A stretch of DNA of 64,000 nt from JBAXTE01 sp963556065 (GCA_963556065.3 CAUVYH020000005.1:434001-498000), one strand, 5' to 3'; numbered from the stretch's first letter, positions 52,250 to 61,744 are shown. Notes: generated from the sequence alone by a model not told the origin. Numbers and translations: made by a program.

Positions 52250-52403
52250 CGTAGCCGGTGTGTTTTTTTAGTTCACTAAATTTTGGGCAATCGCACCCTT
52301 TGTGCGATCGTCTTTTGCCCCTACGATGGGTGTTGCAAGAAGACAGGGCCATGCTCGACAGCAGAACCCCAACAGTAAAAAGAAATAACGTTCTTCTTTT
52401 CAT
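52227..52403 (-). CDS. small lipoprotein (58 aa)
   Basis: ATG 52403 gives MKRRTLFLFTVGVLLSSMAL then SSC with the lipid Cys near residue 23. A basic mature tail follows (HRRGKRRSHKGCDCPKF). A TATCTTTG -7 element at 52416-52423 is 13 bp upstream, which rules out the longer frame from 52436. CDCP in the tail may bind metal or form a disulfide. It begins the operon that continues into the SprT-like gene (23-bp overlap) and manC. Function unknown. Confidence 0.7.
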   Translation of the reverse strand: MKRRTLFLFTVGVLLSSMALSSCNTHRRGKRRSHKGCDCPKFSELKKHTGYDATKTFG

Positions 52404-52415
52404 TTGTTTTTTTTT

Positions 52416-52423
52416 CAAAGATA
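52416..52423 (-). promoter_or_regulatory. TAnnTTTG -7 element for the lipoprotein/sprT-like/manC unit
   Basis: TATCTTTG on the minus strand, 12 bp before ATG 52403; it overlaps the longer reading frame and so decides the start. Confidence 0.55.
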
Positions 52424-52625
52424 CAAAATATATCATTATTTCAAATCTTTTGGTGAGAAATCGTTACTGTTGAAGGAGAGGTGCGTGCCAGAGGATGATT
52501 ATTAAAGTGTCAGACAGTCGTTCATAAAATGTTACATGCCCTGTTTTGGCAGCTGGCTTTCGGTTATTCATTTGTTAGGGGTTACATTGCTTTCCCCGGT
52601 AATTCGTCCTGAAACCCAACCTTTG

Positions 52626-53189
52626 TCAGATTCTCAGCGAACCCCGGAAGCCCCTGATGCCATAGTAAGACTCAGCTCCGTTGTGATACACGAAAACCTG
52701 ATTGTAGCGACGATCGCAAAAGAGGGCGCCGCCGAGTTTTCTAATCTCAGCAGGAGTCTTCACCCAGCTCGATGTTTTCGTGTCGAAAGCTCCCAGTTTT
52801 TGCAACTCCCGATATTGCGCTTCCGTTAAAAGCTCAATGCCCATAGCCGCAGCCATATCAATCGCGTTATTTTCCGGTTTATATTCTTTCCTTGATTCCA
52901 ATGCTTCACGGTCGTAGCATACACTTCTGCGACCTTTGGGGCTTTCAGCGGAACAATCATAAAACAAGGTTTCTCCCGTTTTTTTATCAAAATCCACCAC
53001 ATCCGGTTCTCCGCCTGTTTTTTCCATTTCGTTGAGCGACCAGAGTTTTTCAGCATTCGCTTCCAACTTTGCCTGAATTTGATCCCATTCCAACCCTTTA
53101 TGGCGGTTCATGTTTTTCTCAAAACGGGCTTTCAAAATGCCGATCAGCTCTTCTTCTTGTTCTGGCGACAACTTCTTTTTATTTTCCAT
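52626..53189 (-). CDS. DUF4256 family protein (187 aa)
   Basis: A soluble protein of the DUF4256 family. Marks are the start IGILKARFEKNMNRHKGLEW, MEKTGGEPDVVDFD, then FYDCSAESPKGRRSVCYDREAL and AAAMGIELLTEAQYRELQK. The C-terminal IRKLGGALFCDRRYNQVFVYHNGAESYYGIRGFRG is the most conserved part. Length is normal. Function unknown; members occur sporadically in Bacteroidota and Firmicutes, which suggests horizontal spread. Stands alone. Confidence 0.9.
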   Translation of the reverse strand: MENKKKLSPEQEEELIGILKARFEKNMNRHKGLEWDQIQAKLEANAEKLWSLNEMEKTGGEPDVVDFDKKTGETLFYDCSAESPKGRRSVCYDREALESRKEYKPENNAIDMAAAMGIELLTEAQYRELQKLGAFDTKTSSWVKTPAEIRKLGGALFCDRRYNQVFVYHNGAESYYGIRGFRGSLRI

Positions 53190-53413
53190 TGTTTTTCTGT
53201 TTTATTCCGATTCGCGAATAATGTCTTGCTTCTCGTGATGTTCCATGTCGGGCTGAGTGGTCGTTTAGCTTTGCTGCGAATGGAGGCGATTTTGCGCTCA
53301 AGAGGACTAAATCCAACTTTACCATCATCTCACCCCAAAGCTATTTGTTTTTGTTGAATCAGCCATCGGCTGACAAGCTTTCAAAACCAGCCACCTCGCT
53401 TTTGAGCCCGGAT
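53190..53413. other. direct repeat region, left flank of the Fic remnant
   Basis: 53304-53410 matches 53750-53857: GGACTAAATCCAACTTT, the CAGCCATCGGCTGA hairpin and GAGCCCG are all shared; about 75-80% overall. The rest is without a gene. Confidence 0.6.
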
Positions 53414-53596
53414 TTATTCTTTGTTTTCCAGTATTTTCAATAATCGTTGATTAAGATATAGTTTTTCTTTGCCAACTTTTACCGATTGCAAAAATCCTTT
53501 TTCTTCTAATGTCATCAAATAATTACCGACTGTTTTTGCGTTTCCTATTTTCTCGTCAATTAAATTTTGTCGTTTGGTGTAGGGTAATATTTTCAA
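53414..53596 (-). pseudogene. Fic family protein, C-terminal remnant
   Basis: 60 codons reading ILPYTKRQNLIDEKIGNAKT, VGNYLMTLEEKGFLQSVKVG and KEKLYLNQRLLKIL. This is the winged-helix C-terminal part of Fic proteins that AMPylate target proteins; the catalytic HPFxxGNGR part is absent. The remnant lies exactly between two copies of a 105-bp direct repeat, so the rest was probably lost by recombination or never came along. Not expected to be functional. Confidence 0.7.
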
Positions 53597-53898
53597 ATGT
53601 AAGTTTTACACTCGTGTTTAATACGAGGGTAAAAATACAAAATATTTACTCACGTTCAAAATTTAATGGTAAAAATTACGTTCGTTTGTTTTCACTTCTG
53701 TCGAATTGCCATAAAAGCTTGTCAACTCAAAGCGACTATGCATAGTGGCGGACTAAATCCAACTTTGCTTTCACCGCACACCAAAGATATTTATTTTTGT
53801 TGAACCAGCCATCGGCTGACAAACTTTCAAAACTTGTCAGCTCGCTTATTGAGCCCGTAGTTGGGAAAAGTGCCAGTCAAGTTGATAAAAGCCCCCGA
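53597..53898. other. direct repeat region, right flank of the Fic remnant
   Basis: Holds the second repeat copy (53750-53857). Upstream of the PH-domain stop no gene is seen. Confidence 0.55.
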
Positions 53899-54282
53899 TC
53901 AAGCCATCCCTTTTTTTGCATTATCAATGGCTTCCGGCCATTCATCGCGTTCGGACTTTCTGATATTTAGCATGAGTTTGTACTCATGGTCGTCTTTGTC
54001 GCTTATGACGAGTCTCTTGGAGAATCCAAACCGTTTAAACGTATGATTCACGTCGGAAAGTGGAATGTCAAAAATATGTTCTTCTTCTATAGTGTCATAT
54101 CCCATAGCCTTTTCCATCTTATCCCTGATTATATTTCCAGCGGCCCCGTGATTGAATTTCACCCGTGCCTGAGTGCCCGAATAAACGATTCTTTTGTTCG
54201 TTAGGATCAGAAATCCCTCAATCATGCTGGTGGCGGATTTAAAATACTGTGCTTTTGCTTCTTTAATTATTTGTTCTTCCAT
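53899..54282 (-). CDS. bacterial PH-like (GRAM-like) domain protein (127 aa)
   Basis: One PH-fold domain: the start FKSATSMIEGFLILTNKRIVYSG is the typical strand pair with LTNKR, then EEHIFDIPLSDVNHTFKRFG and KRLVISDKDDHEYKLMLNI, then a C-terminal helix (SERDEWPEAIDNAKK). No membrane segment or signal, so it is soluble. Such short bPH proteins are often membrane-associated or regulatory; nothing here names a ligand. A TATATTTG -7 element lies 160 bp upstream (54442-54449). Confidence 0.78.
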   Translation of the reverse strand: MEEQIIKEAKAQYFKSATSMIEGFLILTNKRIVYSGTQARVKFNHGAAGNIIRDKMEKAMGYDTIEEEHIFDIPLSDVNHTFKRFGFSKRLVISDKDDHEYKLMLNIRKSERDEWPEAIDNAKKGMA

Positions 54283-54874
54283 AATCTTGGTTTTAAATTG
54301 TCGTATAATCGTATGAGAAATAATTTGACTGTCCGTATATTTTGGAACAGAAAATCATCGTTAAAAGAAAAAAGATTATTCGCTTCATAAGTTTGTTCCC
54401 AGATGCATTCTTTGCCAGATCAAGTCAGACTTTAATTTTTACAAATATATTGATTATTTCCGATTTTTAAAATGGTGCTTGTTCGGGAAAAAAGTGAGTG
54501 GCGCTTTTCCGTTGGGTTCTCGTGAGGTTTGATTGATTGTGCGTGGTCTCATTTTTTAACCATGCCAGTTGTACACTATCGGTTTTGTTTGTATTTCTTA
54601 TTGATTTCCGTGAGTATTTCTCTTTTCACGAAAAAGGCATTGTATAATGTGCGGTTCTCACTGTTTGTGTCAATTTTTTTCTCATTGAAATCCTTTTATG
54701 GTTTAGTTGTAGTATTTTGTTTTATATTCCTTTGGTATTAATTCATTATATAAGCGAAATGATAATTTCTATTCGTTCGTTGTAGCAACTATGTGTAAAT
54801 ATTTTTCACTTTACCCTTGCTCCTGAAATCTAAACGAAATTATAAAATTGCACAAAGTCAAGCTCAAGTAAGCG
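54283..54874. other. 592-bp AT-rich gap, no gene seen
   Basis: A T-rich stretch containing the possible -7 element at 54442-54449 for the PH gene. The plus frame 54529-54741 has a hydrophobic translation but no start context, and T-rich DNA gives such frames by chance. Confidence 0.4.
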
Positions 54875-55402
54875 TTATTTCTTAATCGTGTATTTTTTGA
54901 ATTCACTATTAAATTGATCATTATACCGAAGTTGAACTATTATAAGTTCTCCACTCTTAATCGAAGGCGTAATCACGAAATTTTCATTTTCTATGCTTAA
55001 AGAACCCCCAGCAATTGAGATTCCTACTAGATAGGAAGGTATATTTAAAATTCTAAAAACAGTCGATTCCTTTTCTTTAAAAATTGTATCTGGAAGAACC
55101 TTAATACTATCATAAAATTTCAAAAGATCGAGGTCGAATGATTTTTTTATTTTTTCCTTTTTGTTTATTAAATTTGATTTCAAGCTCCCATTTTCCCATA
55201 CTTGAATTAGGCGCAATTTGCCTTTGCGGAAGTATTTAAGAGTATCATTTAATAGCCCATTTTTTATATGACCAAGAATTAGAAAGTTATGTGCTTTTGT
55301 AAGAACATCTCCTTGATTATTTAAAATTGAATTATCGTTGGACATAATTTTGCATCCAACAAATGTTATTAAAATGAAAAGTATGCAAATTTGTGGCTTC
55401 AT
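54875..55402 (-). CDS. lipoprotein of unknown function (175 aa)
   Basis: A lipoprotein signal (ILFILITFVGC, lipid Cys near residue 17). Mature part: LNDTLKYFRKGKLRLIQVWENGSLKSN, LLKFYDSIKVLPDTIF, VFRILNIPSYLVGISIAGGS, then an Ig-like C-terminal strand set (FVITPSIKSGELIIVQLRYN). Looks like a small beta-sandwich anchored to a membrane. No family recognised. A TATTTTTG element lies 94 bp upstream (55496-55503). Lone gene. Confidence 0.68.
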   Translation of the reverse strand: MKPQICILFILITFVGCKIMSNDNSILNNQGDVLTKAHNFLILGHIKNGLLNDTLKYFRKGKLRLIQVWENGSLKSNLINKKEKIKKSFDLDLLKFYDSIKVLPDTIFKEKESTVFRILNIPSYLVGISIAGGSLSIENENFVITPSIKSGELIIVQLRYNDQFNSEFKKYTIKK

Positions 55403-55623
55403 AATTAAGGTTGCTAAGTTTCTTTAAAGTCTCTTTGGCGTTTCAGTCTTATAGATGACTTTTTTTGTCTTTTATCTCTTTAAGATTAGCTGTCACAAAA
55501 ATACATAAAAACACGTTGCTTTTTAGAAGAAGGTTGATTTTTTCTGATTTTCTAATTGGTTTGTTGTTAGGAGAGAAGCGGTGCTTTTTTCTGTTGGGCT
55601 ATTTGGCGGGGAAGTTTACTCGA

Positions 55624-56373
55624 TTAGCGGGATGTTGTTTTTTTCTTCACTAGTGGATGGTTCAATCCTCCAACCTCATTATTAATCACTTCATAATTTT
55701 TTAAGCTGGAGAATAACTGAGTCAAATTTTTAAACCCATACGCACGTGGGTCAAAACTTGGGTCAATCTTTCTCAAATTAGATCCAATACTAGCAATATG
55801 AGTTTCTTCTCCTTCATAAACGGACATGTCAAATGCTCTATTAATTAATATTTCATCAACTACAGGAAAACTAACACTCTTTTTAGGAGATACTTTCGTC
55901 GTAGTTGTTGTTACTGGCTCTTGAATTGTCAATTCTGTAATAATATTTTCGCAATATGTAAATATCTCGCAAGATTGAACAAAAGCATTCGGAGTTTTCT
56001 TTTCTCCAATTCCCATAACAAAGATTCCCTCTTCTCTTATTCTTTTGGCTAATCCTGTATAATCACTATCACTAGATACAATACAAAATCCATCAACGAT
56101 TTTATCGTGTAATATATCCATTGCATCAATAATTAGAGAGCTGTCAGTCGAGTTTTTACCTGTAGTATATGCAAACTTTTGGATCGGATTAAACGATAAA
56201 TCATTTAATATTTCCTTCCAACTGTTCATTTGAGGAATTGTCCAATCTCCATAAATCCTACGAATAGTTACTTTACCATATTTTGATACTTCCTCAAGTA
56301 TTGGCTTTAGCAATTTTGATTGAGCATTATCTCCATCAACTAGGATTGCAATCTTGTTTATTTTATTTTCCAT
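55624..56373 (-). CDS. NYN domain ribonuclease-like protein with C-terminal OST-HTH/LOTUS domain (249 aa)
   Basis: The N-terminal NYN (PIN-like) domain has the acidic set: ILVDGDN near residues 9-15, then ILHDKIVDGFCIVSSDSDYTGLAKRIREEG with the DSD pair near 102. This is the LabA/DUF88 type, expected to bind metal and cleave RNA. After a Thr-rich linker the last 75 residues form an OST-HTH domain (ASIGSNLRKIDPSFDPRAYGF, NLTQLFSSLKNYEVI), which binds RNA or G-quadruplexes. ATG 56373 is preferred over 56382 by family start. This fusion is widespread in bacteria; its targets are unknown. Confidence 0.9.
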   Translation of the reverse strand: MENKINKIAILVDGDNAQSKLLKPILEEVSKYGKVTIRRIYGDWTIPQMNSWKEILNDLSFNPIQKFAYTTGKNSTDSSLIIDAMDILHDKIVDGFCIVSSDSDYTGLAKRIREEGIFVMGIGEKKTPNAFVQSCEIFTYCENIITELTIQEPVTTTTTKVSPKKSVSFPVVDEILINRAFDMSVYEGEETHIASIGSNLRKIDPSFDPRAYGFKNLTQLFSSLKNYEVINNEVGGLNHPLVKKKTTSR

Positions 56374-56503
56374 AAATATCATAAATATGTCGTTAATATC
56401 CTAAAATTTCATCTTTTTTATGTTTATCAATGCTTGTAGATGCATATTAATTATCACAACTAATTTATATACCAGAAAACATCAACCTTCAATTTTCTAC
56501 AAA

Positions 56504-58876
56504 TCAATACAACACAACTTTTCGATAAGTACAATTTCCATTTTTTGAACCTGTTTTTACAATGTAGCTTCCCTTAGGAAAACGGGAAAGGTCGATTTCG
56601 GTCGTTGGTTTATCCAGCGCAGTGCGATAAACGGTTTTGCCGAGGAGGTTGAGCACTTCGAGCGAGGTTCCTTCGGGGGCTGTACTGGTGCTTACGGTAA
56701 AAATCCCTTGGGTCGGATTTGGGTAAATCAGGAAGTTGTCGGCGGAAGAATAGGCAGGAACCGATATTGAAGAGCCCGAGATTGTGAAAACCTTGAAATC
56801 ATCGAAATAAAACCCGTCTTCGTTGGCTCCGGCATCTGAAACCAAGGTGAACCTGAATTTCAGCTGTTTGCCGGCAAATTCGGTCAAGTCGATCTCCTCT
56901 TTTACCCACTGGTTTTGTTCGCCATCGTAAAGCGGTTCCGATAACAATTGATTTTGGCTTCCTTCTGAGGTGTATTTTCCACACAAGGGTATCCAGTTTG
57001 CCCCGTTATCCTCGCTGGCTGTGAGCTGGACGTAGTCGTATCCCTTTTCGATGTTCCATTTGGCCATAAAATTCAGCCACGACTTCGAGTCGGTAGGAAT
57101 CACCGTTGGGTGTGAAGTGGTGATCGTTTTTGAAGTGTTGTCGGCATAATTCCCGTTGCCGTCGGTGATACAACTTGGGGCCGTTACATAAGTGGATGTT
57201 GTTGTAATCCAGGAACCGCCCGAGCTTGTCCATTGCGAAATAGTATTGCACGAGTCTGAAAAGGCAAGATCGGGATACCCATAAATAAAAGTTAGGGTGT
57301 CTGTGTGACTGAAATCGCCATTGGAGATGTTGAGCAACAGATGAAATTCGGTACCGGTCGGGGTTTCCATCGTGACATTAAATGCAATGGAATCGTTAAT
57401 TTGTTGCAGCAAATGAACGTTTGAATATTGTTTTGGTGTCTCAATGGAACTGCTGTAAATATCGGCGTTGGAGAGCGAAACGGTAAAGGTCCCCGTGGTG
57501 TCGAGCCCCAAAATGGAAATATTGAAATGAGCTTGGTTTGAAGCACCGGTCACAAAATCTGAGGAAGTGTTGGTAATCTTTGCGTACTTGTTGGTTAATC
57601 GGGCAATCATCAAATTCATGGTGGCAAATGTGTTGCAAAGCTCATCAATCCTGCTTTCTGCAGGCCAAAAACCGTCATCGGGACTACCGGCTTCGGGCGA
57701 AAAAGCAATAATCTTGTCCTTGGTGGATTGCTCTCCGTAAAACCAGTCGAAAGAACCGCCGTTGGTAGTATATAGAATTGCTCCGGGGGTACCGTAAGTA
57801 AAATTATTGTCGCTGGTTAGCAACTGTGCATAAGCTTCAAAAATGTTGTTGTCGGGAGTTGCCTGATTAATGTATCCCCAAGGATAAAGCAGAATATTGC
57901 TGTAGGTGTGGTAATCGATTAATAGTTTAATATCTCGATGTTCGCAGAACCATTTGATGGTTTGGGTTTCGGGTTCCGAAAATCCAGCGGTACCGCGATA
58001 AGTTTCCGAGGAAGGGTCGGTTGACGAACCGATGTCATCGTAGCCCCATTCATATCCGTAATTCCGGTTTAAATCGATGCCATAGTAACTTCCGATCGCT
58101 CTGCGATTTTTTCGCCACATGCCTCCGCCGGTGGGGTTTGTGGTTTGGTTGTAAACATATCCGTCTGGATTTACCACCGGGATAAAAAAGAGTTCGCTGT
58201 TGTTTATCAAATAAGTGATCTCGGGATTGGTACCGTAGTTTTCCAATAAATACCACATAAACCAAACGAGCTGCTGCATGCCCATAGGTTCCCGGGCATG
58301 TGTGAGTGACAGGTAGAGCGCTTCGGGTTCATTCTCATCTATCGCGACGTTATCCGAGATCTTTACAAAATAGAGCGGTTGTCCTTCTAAAGTGTGAAAC
58401 GTATCAATAGCAGCCTTGGCCGAGATTAAACTCGGATAATAAAAGTGCATGCTATCGAGCTCCGACTGCAGTTCGGTATAAGTTAGATACCCGCCCATGG
58501 AGCCATGCCTGAAATGACTTGGTCGGGTGTAATTGGGAATCAGCGAAGGGCAGTAAGGTGCATCTTTAGGGGCTGTTTTGGTCGTTTTATTCCGATTTTG
58601 ATAAAATTTGGACATATCGCTTTCAAGCACTTGGTAGGTAAATCCGTGAGCTGATAGTTTTTCTAACGATGAGGCTGGAATTTCGGTCGTAAACCAGCTC
58701 CCCTTTTTGTATTCACCTTCTTCGGAAAAGCCCATTTGCAATAGTTGACCAAATTGTTTTGTGGTTAGGTCTATTTTTACCTTAACATAGCGTTCCTGCT
58801 GTGCCTGAGTGTGATTTATTACGACGAATCCGAGCATTAACAGAAGCGTTAATTTCAAAAATATCGATTTTTTCAT
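56504..58876 (-). CDS. secreted M14 zinc carboxypeptidase with T9SS C-terminal sorting domain (790 aa)
   Basis: ATG 58876 opens a signal peptide (MKKSIFLKLTLLLMLGFVV); the longer frame adds 34 residues that run into the promoter. A short prodomain precedes the M14 domain: zinc ligands H193 and E196 in SLTHAREPMG, a substrate-binding RKNRR and GIDLNRNYGYEWG, third ligand in LLIDYHTYSN, and catalytic Glu in AFSPEAGSPDDG. A jelly-roll binding module follows (FMAKWNIEKGYDYVQL, FYFDDFKVF). The last 75 residues are a type A CTD (YPNPTQGIFTV, LGKTVYRT, GSYIVK), so the enzyme is exported by the type IX system to the surface. Confidence 0.93.
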   Translation of the reverse strand: MKKSIFLKLTLLLMLGFVVINHTQAQQERYVKVKIDLTTKQFGQLLQMGFSEEGEYKKGSWFTTEIPASSLEKLSAHGFTYQVLESDMSKFYQNRNKTTKTAPKDAPYCPSLIPNYTRPSHFRHGSMGGYLTYTELQSELDSMHFYYPSLISAKAAIDTFHTLEGQPLYFVKISDNVAIDENEPEALYLSLTHAREPMGMQQLVWFMWYLLENYGTNPEITYLINNSELFFIPVVNPDGYVYNQTTNPTGGGMWRKNRRAIGSYYGIDLNRNYGYEWGYDDIGSSTDPSSETYRGTAGFSEPETQTIKWFCEHRDIKLLIDYHTYSNILLYPWGYINQATPDNNIFEAYAQLLTSDNNFTYGTPGAILYTTNGGSFDWFYGEQSTKDKIIAFSPEAGSPDDGFWPAESRIDELCNTFATMNLMIARLTNKYAKITNTSSDFVTGASNQAHFNISILGLDTTGTFTVSLSNADIYSSSIETPKQYSNVHLLQQINDSIAFNVTMETPTGTEFHLLLNISNGDFSHTDTLTFIYGYPDLAFSDSCNTISQWTSSGGSWITTTSTYVTAPSCITDGNGNYADNTSKTITTSHPTVIPTDSKSWLNFMAKWNIEKGYDYVQLTASEDNGANWIPLCGKYTSEGSQNQLLSEPLYDGEQNQWVKEEIDLTEFAGKQLKFRFTLVSDAGANEDGFYFDDFKVFTISGSSISVPAYSSADNFLIYPNPTQGIFTVSTSTAPEGTSLEVLNLLGKTVYRTALDKPTTEIDLSRFPKGSYIVKTGSKNGNCTYRKVVLY

Positions 58877-58897
58877 GTTAAAAAGTTTGTTAATGCT

Positions 58898-58905
58898 CAA
58901 ATGTA
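58898..58905 (-). promoter_or_regulatory. TAnnTTTG -7 element for the M14 peptidase
   Basis: TACATTTG on the minus strand, 21 bp before ATG 58876, with a TTTG at 58921-58924 as possible -33. Confidence 0.6.
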
Positions 58906-58937
58906 CAAATTTTTTAATGTCAAAACTTAAAAAGCTG

Positions 58938-58945
58938 TACTTTTG
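58938..58945 (+). promoter_or_regulatory. TAnnTTTG -7 element for hemW
   Basis: TACTTTTG, 15 bp before ATG 58961; it overlaps the alternative TTG start at 58943 and rules it out. Divergent from the element at 58898. Confidence 0.6.
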
Positions 58946-58960
58946 ATAAAAAAATCGATG

Positions 58961-60088
58961 GCCGGGATTTACATTCATGTTCCATTTTGTGTTCAGAAGT
59001 GCAGTTATTGCAACTTTTACTCCATTGCGAATCTACCTTTGAAAAAAGGTTTTTTGAAAGCGCTGGCGATAGAAATTGTTCAGCATAAAGCGGAGTTTGA
59101 AAATGAAATTGTAGAAACCGTCTATTTTGGGGGCGGAACCCCGTCGCTCTTGTCTGCCGATGAAATTGATGCTATTTTAATGCTATTGTCCAAACATTAC
59201 CATTGGGGCAATGATATGGAAATCACATTGGAAGCAAATCCTGATGATCTTACGCCCGATTATCTTATGAAATTGGCGCAGACGAAGGTGAACAGGCTTA
59301 GTATCGGAATACAGTCGTTTAACGATAGCATTTTAAAGCAGATTAACCGCAGACACTCTGCTGCGCAAGCGATTCAATCTATTGAGGATGCACGAAAAGC
59401 AGGGTTCAGCAATCTGTCCATCGATTTGATCTATGGAATTCCCAATCAGCATGATGCGCAGTGGCTCGAAAATTTATCCTTGGCCGTAAAACTCCAGATT
59501 CCACATTTGTCATGTTATGCCCTTACGGTGGAAGAACATACTGTACTGCATAAAAAAATAGAGATGAACCGGGCGGATGCTCCCAACGAAGAGGATGCCG
59601 TACGGCAATTCGATTTATTGATGGATTTTGCTGACAAGGAAGGGTATCATCAGTACGAAATATCAAATTATTGCCGGGATAATCTATATTCCCACCACAA
59701 CCGTGGTTATTGGAATGGAGTGCCGTATCTCGGTTTTGGACCCGGGGCCCATTCATTTCATGGCAATACTCGAAAATGGAATATCACCAATGTGGTCGAA
59801 TATATTAAGGGAATAAACAACGGAACTTCGGTTGCAGAAGAGGAGCAACTCACGCTTCGCGATCGGTTTAATGAATATTTGCTGACTTCGCTGAGAACTG
59901 ATGCCGGCGTGGAGATAGATCTAATGGAAAAATATTTTGGTGTTGAGTATGCCGATTGGATAAAATCCAGGCTTGGCAAAATAGATTCGGAACTTTTTTC
60001 AATTTGTCAAAACCGGATAAATCTTACGCAAAAGGGAAAACATTGGGCTGATTATGTCACCCGTGAACTTTTTATGGAAGAATCGTGA
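58961..60088 (+). CDS. hemW: radical SAM protein HemW (375 aa)
   Basis: A radical SAM enzyme of the HemN-like HemW group that binds heme and delivers it to proteins; it lacks coproporphyrinogen oxidase activity in studied members. Its cluster motif is C11-x3-C15-x2-C18 (HVPFCVQKCSYCNFYS). The extra cysteine of true HemN right after this motif is missing (F follows Y-C-N). GGGTPSLLS, EANPDD, RLSIGIQSFNDSILKQINRRH and a HemN C-terminal (GFGPGAHSF, FNEYLLTSLRTDAGV) confirm the assignment. ATG 58961 follows a -7 element by 15 bp. Confidence 0.92.
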   Translation, partial: AGIYIHVPFCVQKCSYCNFYSIANLPLKKGFLKALAIEIVQHKAEFENEIVETVYFGGGTPSLLSADEIDAILMLLSKHYHWGNDMEITLEANPDDLTPDYLMKLAQTKVNRLSIGIQSFNDSILKQINRRHSAAQAIQSIEDARKAGFSNLSIDLIYGIPNQHDAQWLENLSLAVKLQIPHLSCYALTVEEHTVLHKKIEMNRADAPNEEDAVRQFDLLMDFADKEGYHQYEISNYCRDNLYSHHNRGYWNGVPYLGFGPGAHSFHGNTRKWNITNVVEYIKGINNGTSVAEEEQLTLRDRFNEYLLTSLRTDAGVEIDLMEKYFGVEYADWIKSRLGKIDSELFSICQNRINLTQKGKHWADYVTRELFMEES

Positions 60089-60118
60089 AAAAATATTGCT
60101 TGTTATAAAGGATTAAGT

Positions 60119-60126
60119 TAACTTTG
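60119..60126 (+). promoter_or_regulatory. TAnnTTTG -7 element for the beta-CASP gene
   Basis: TAACTTTG, 88 bp before ATG 60215, in the gap after hemW. Confidence 0.45.
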
Positions 60127-60214
60127 TTCGACGTTATCGACAATGGAACGGGTCTGATAATAAAGTTGTTGATAACCGCGTGTATTAATAATAATCGAAA
60201 TTAATAACAAGTTT

Positions 60215-61615
60215 ATGAAAATACAATTTTTAGGAGCAGCCGGTGGAGAAGTAACCGGAAGCAAGCATTTGATTACCACAAACGGAAAGAATATTCTCCT
60301 TGATTGTGGAATGTATCAGGGAAAAGGGCTTGAAACCGATCACATGAATAAAGATCTTGGATTTGAACCTTCTCAGATCGACTATTTAATCCTTTCACAT
60401 GCTCATATCGACCATTCCGGGCTGATTCCTTATATTGCTAAATTGGGATTTCAGGGTCAGGTTATTTGCACTCCCGCCACTATGGATTTGTGCAGTATTA
60501 TGCTCCCCGATTCAGGGAAAATACAGGAATCTGATGTCAGGACCTTTAACAAAAGGAGAGAACTGCAACATTTGCCTCCGATAGAGCCGATCTATACCAT
60601 GCAAGATGCCAAAGATTGTATGGGGCTTTTTGTCGATGTCCCCTATTTAAAAAAGCATAAAGTTACCGATAATGTTACGGTTGAGTTCACCGATAGCGGC
60701 CATATTTTGGGAGGCGCAATTGTTAATCTTACCATTGAAGAAGAGGGTAAAGCAAAACGATTGACTTATACCGGGGATATCGGAAGATATGACAAACGGA
60801 TTCTTCGAGATCCGCAATCGTTTCCTCAAACCGACTACCTTATGGTTGAATCTACTTATGGAGATAGAGCACACTCACTTATTGAATATGCTGATTTCGA
60901 GCTGCTTAAAGTGGTTATCGATACCTGTGCCAAGAAAAAAGGTAAACTCATTATTCCTTCGTTTGCAATTGGTAGAGCTCAGGAAATAATATATGCGCTC
61001 GACCGCTTGCAGCGTAAAAAATTGTTGCCGGATGTAGATGTTTTTGTAGATAGCCCATTGGCTGTTTCTGCTACCGATGTGTTTAAAAGGCATGAAGAGT
61101 GCTTTAATGAAGAAATTCTGAACTACATGAAAACCGATTCCGATCCGTTTGGATTTAATAAGTTGCATTATGTTCAATCGGTAGAAGATTCCAAACATAT
61201 CAATAATTTTAATCGTCCCTGCATTATTATTTCTGCATCAGGGATGGCCGAAGCCGGTCGTGTTAAACACCATTTGGCAAATAATATCGAAAACGCTAAG
61301 ACTACAGTATTGTTTGTCGGGTATTGTGCTCCTTCTACTTTAGGTGCTAAAATAAAACGCGGAGATTCGGAAGTCTCCATTTTCGGACACCGGCTAAAGG
61401 TGAAAGCCGACATTCGGATTATTGAATCTTATTCCGGACATGCCGATTATCTCGAAATAAACAAATTTCTGGGATGTCAAAAATACGATAAGATTAAGCA
61501 GACTTTCATGGTTCACGGGGAATCGCAGACGCAACTTGTTTTTAAGGAGTATCTGGAAGCACAAGGGCTTAAAAACATTACTATTCCGAATAGGGGGGAT
61601 TTTGTTGAAATATAG
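60215..61615 (+). CDS. MBL-fold/beta-CASP RNA-processing-type metallo-hydrolase (466 aa)
   Basis: The metallo-beta-lactamase site HAHIDHSG is at residues 62-69 (two zinc ions), with STYGDRAH later (the D/H of motif 4 region) and the beta-CASP insert with PSFAIGRAQEIIYAL near 248, then ASGMAEAGRVKHH near 344 and GYSGHAD-like SYSGHADYLEI near 408. This is the CPSF-73-like/Ysh1 bacterial group, expected to act on RNA as an endo- or exonuclease. Length fits. Its end meets a bidirectional terminator at 61668-61701. Confidence 0.9.
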   Translation: MKIQFLGAAGGEVTGSKHLITTNGKNILLDCGMYQGKGLETDHMNKDLGFEPSQIDYLILSHAHIDHSGLIPYIAKLGFQGQVICTPATMDLCSIMLPDSGKIQESDVRTFNKRRELQHLPPIEPIYTMQDAKDCMGLFVDVPYLKKHKVTDNVTVEFTDSGHILGGAIVNLTIEEEGKAKRLTYTGDIGRYDKRILRDPQSFPQTDYLMVESTYGDRAHSLIEYADFELLKVVIDTCAKKKGKLIIPSFAIGRAQEIIYALDRLQRKKLLPDVDVFVDSPLAVSATDVFKRHEECFNEEILNYMKTDSDPFGFNKLHYVQSVEDSKHINNFNRPCIIISASGMAEAGRVKHHLANNIENAKTTVLFVGYCAPSTLGAKIKRGDSEVSIFGHRLKVKADIRIIESYSGHADYLEINKFLGCQKYDKIKQTFMVHGESQTQLVFKEYLEAQGLKNITIPNRGDFVEI

Positions 61616-61667
61616 CAAGATATTAAGTGATTTACTGGCGGATATTTGTGTCGATTGCAATAAAAAA

Positions 61668-61703
61668 AGAAGCGATAATCAATTTTTGGTTATCGCTTCT
61701 TCC
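61668..61703 (-). terminator. terminator between the beta-CASP gene and the tiny ORF
   Basis: AAGAAGCGATAA / TTATCGCTTCTT. The T run is on the minus strand, which points to use by the small minus-strand gene at 61745-61837; may stop the plus-strand transcript as well. Confidence 0.75.
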
Positions 61704-61744
61704 CTTTGGTTATTAATTTAAACTGTTTCATTTTCTGTTGCGTG

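Noticed and set aside
54529..54741. 70-codon hydrophobic plus-strand frame
   Set aside because: T-rich DNA gives such translations by chance; no start context or conservation signal.
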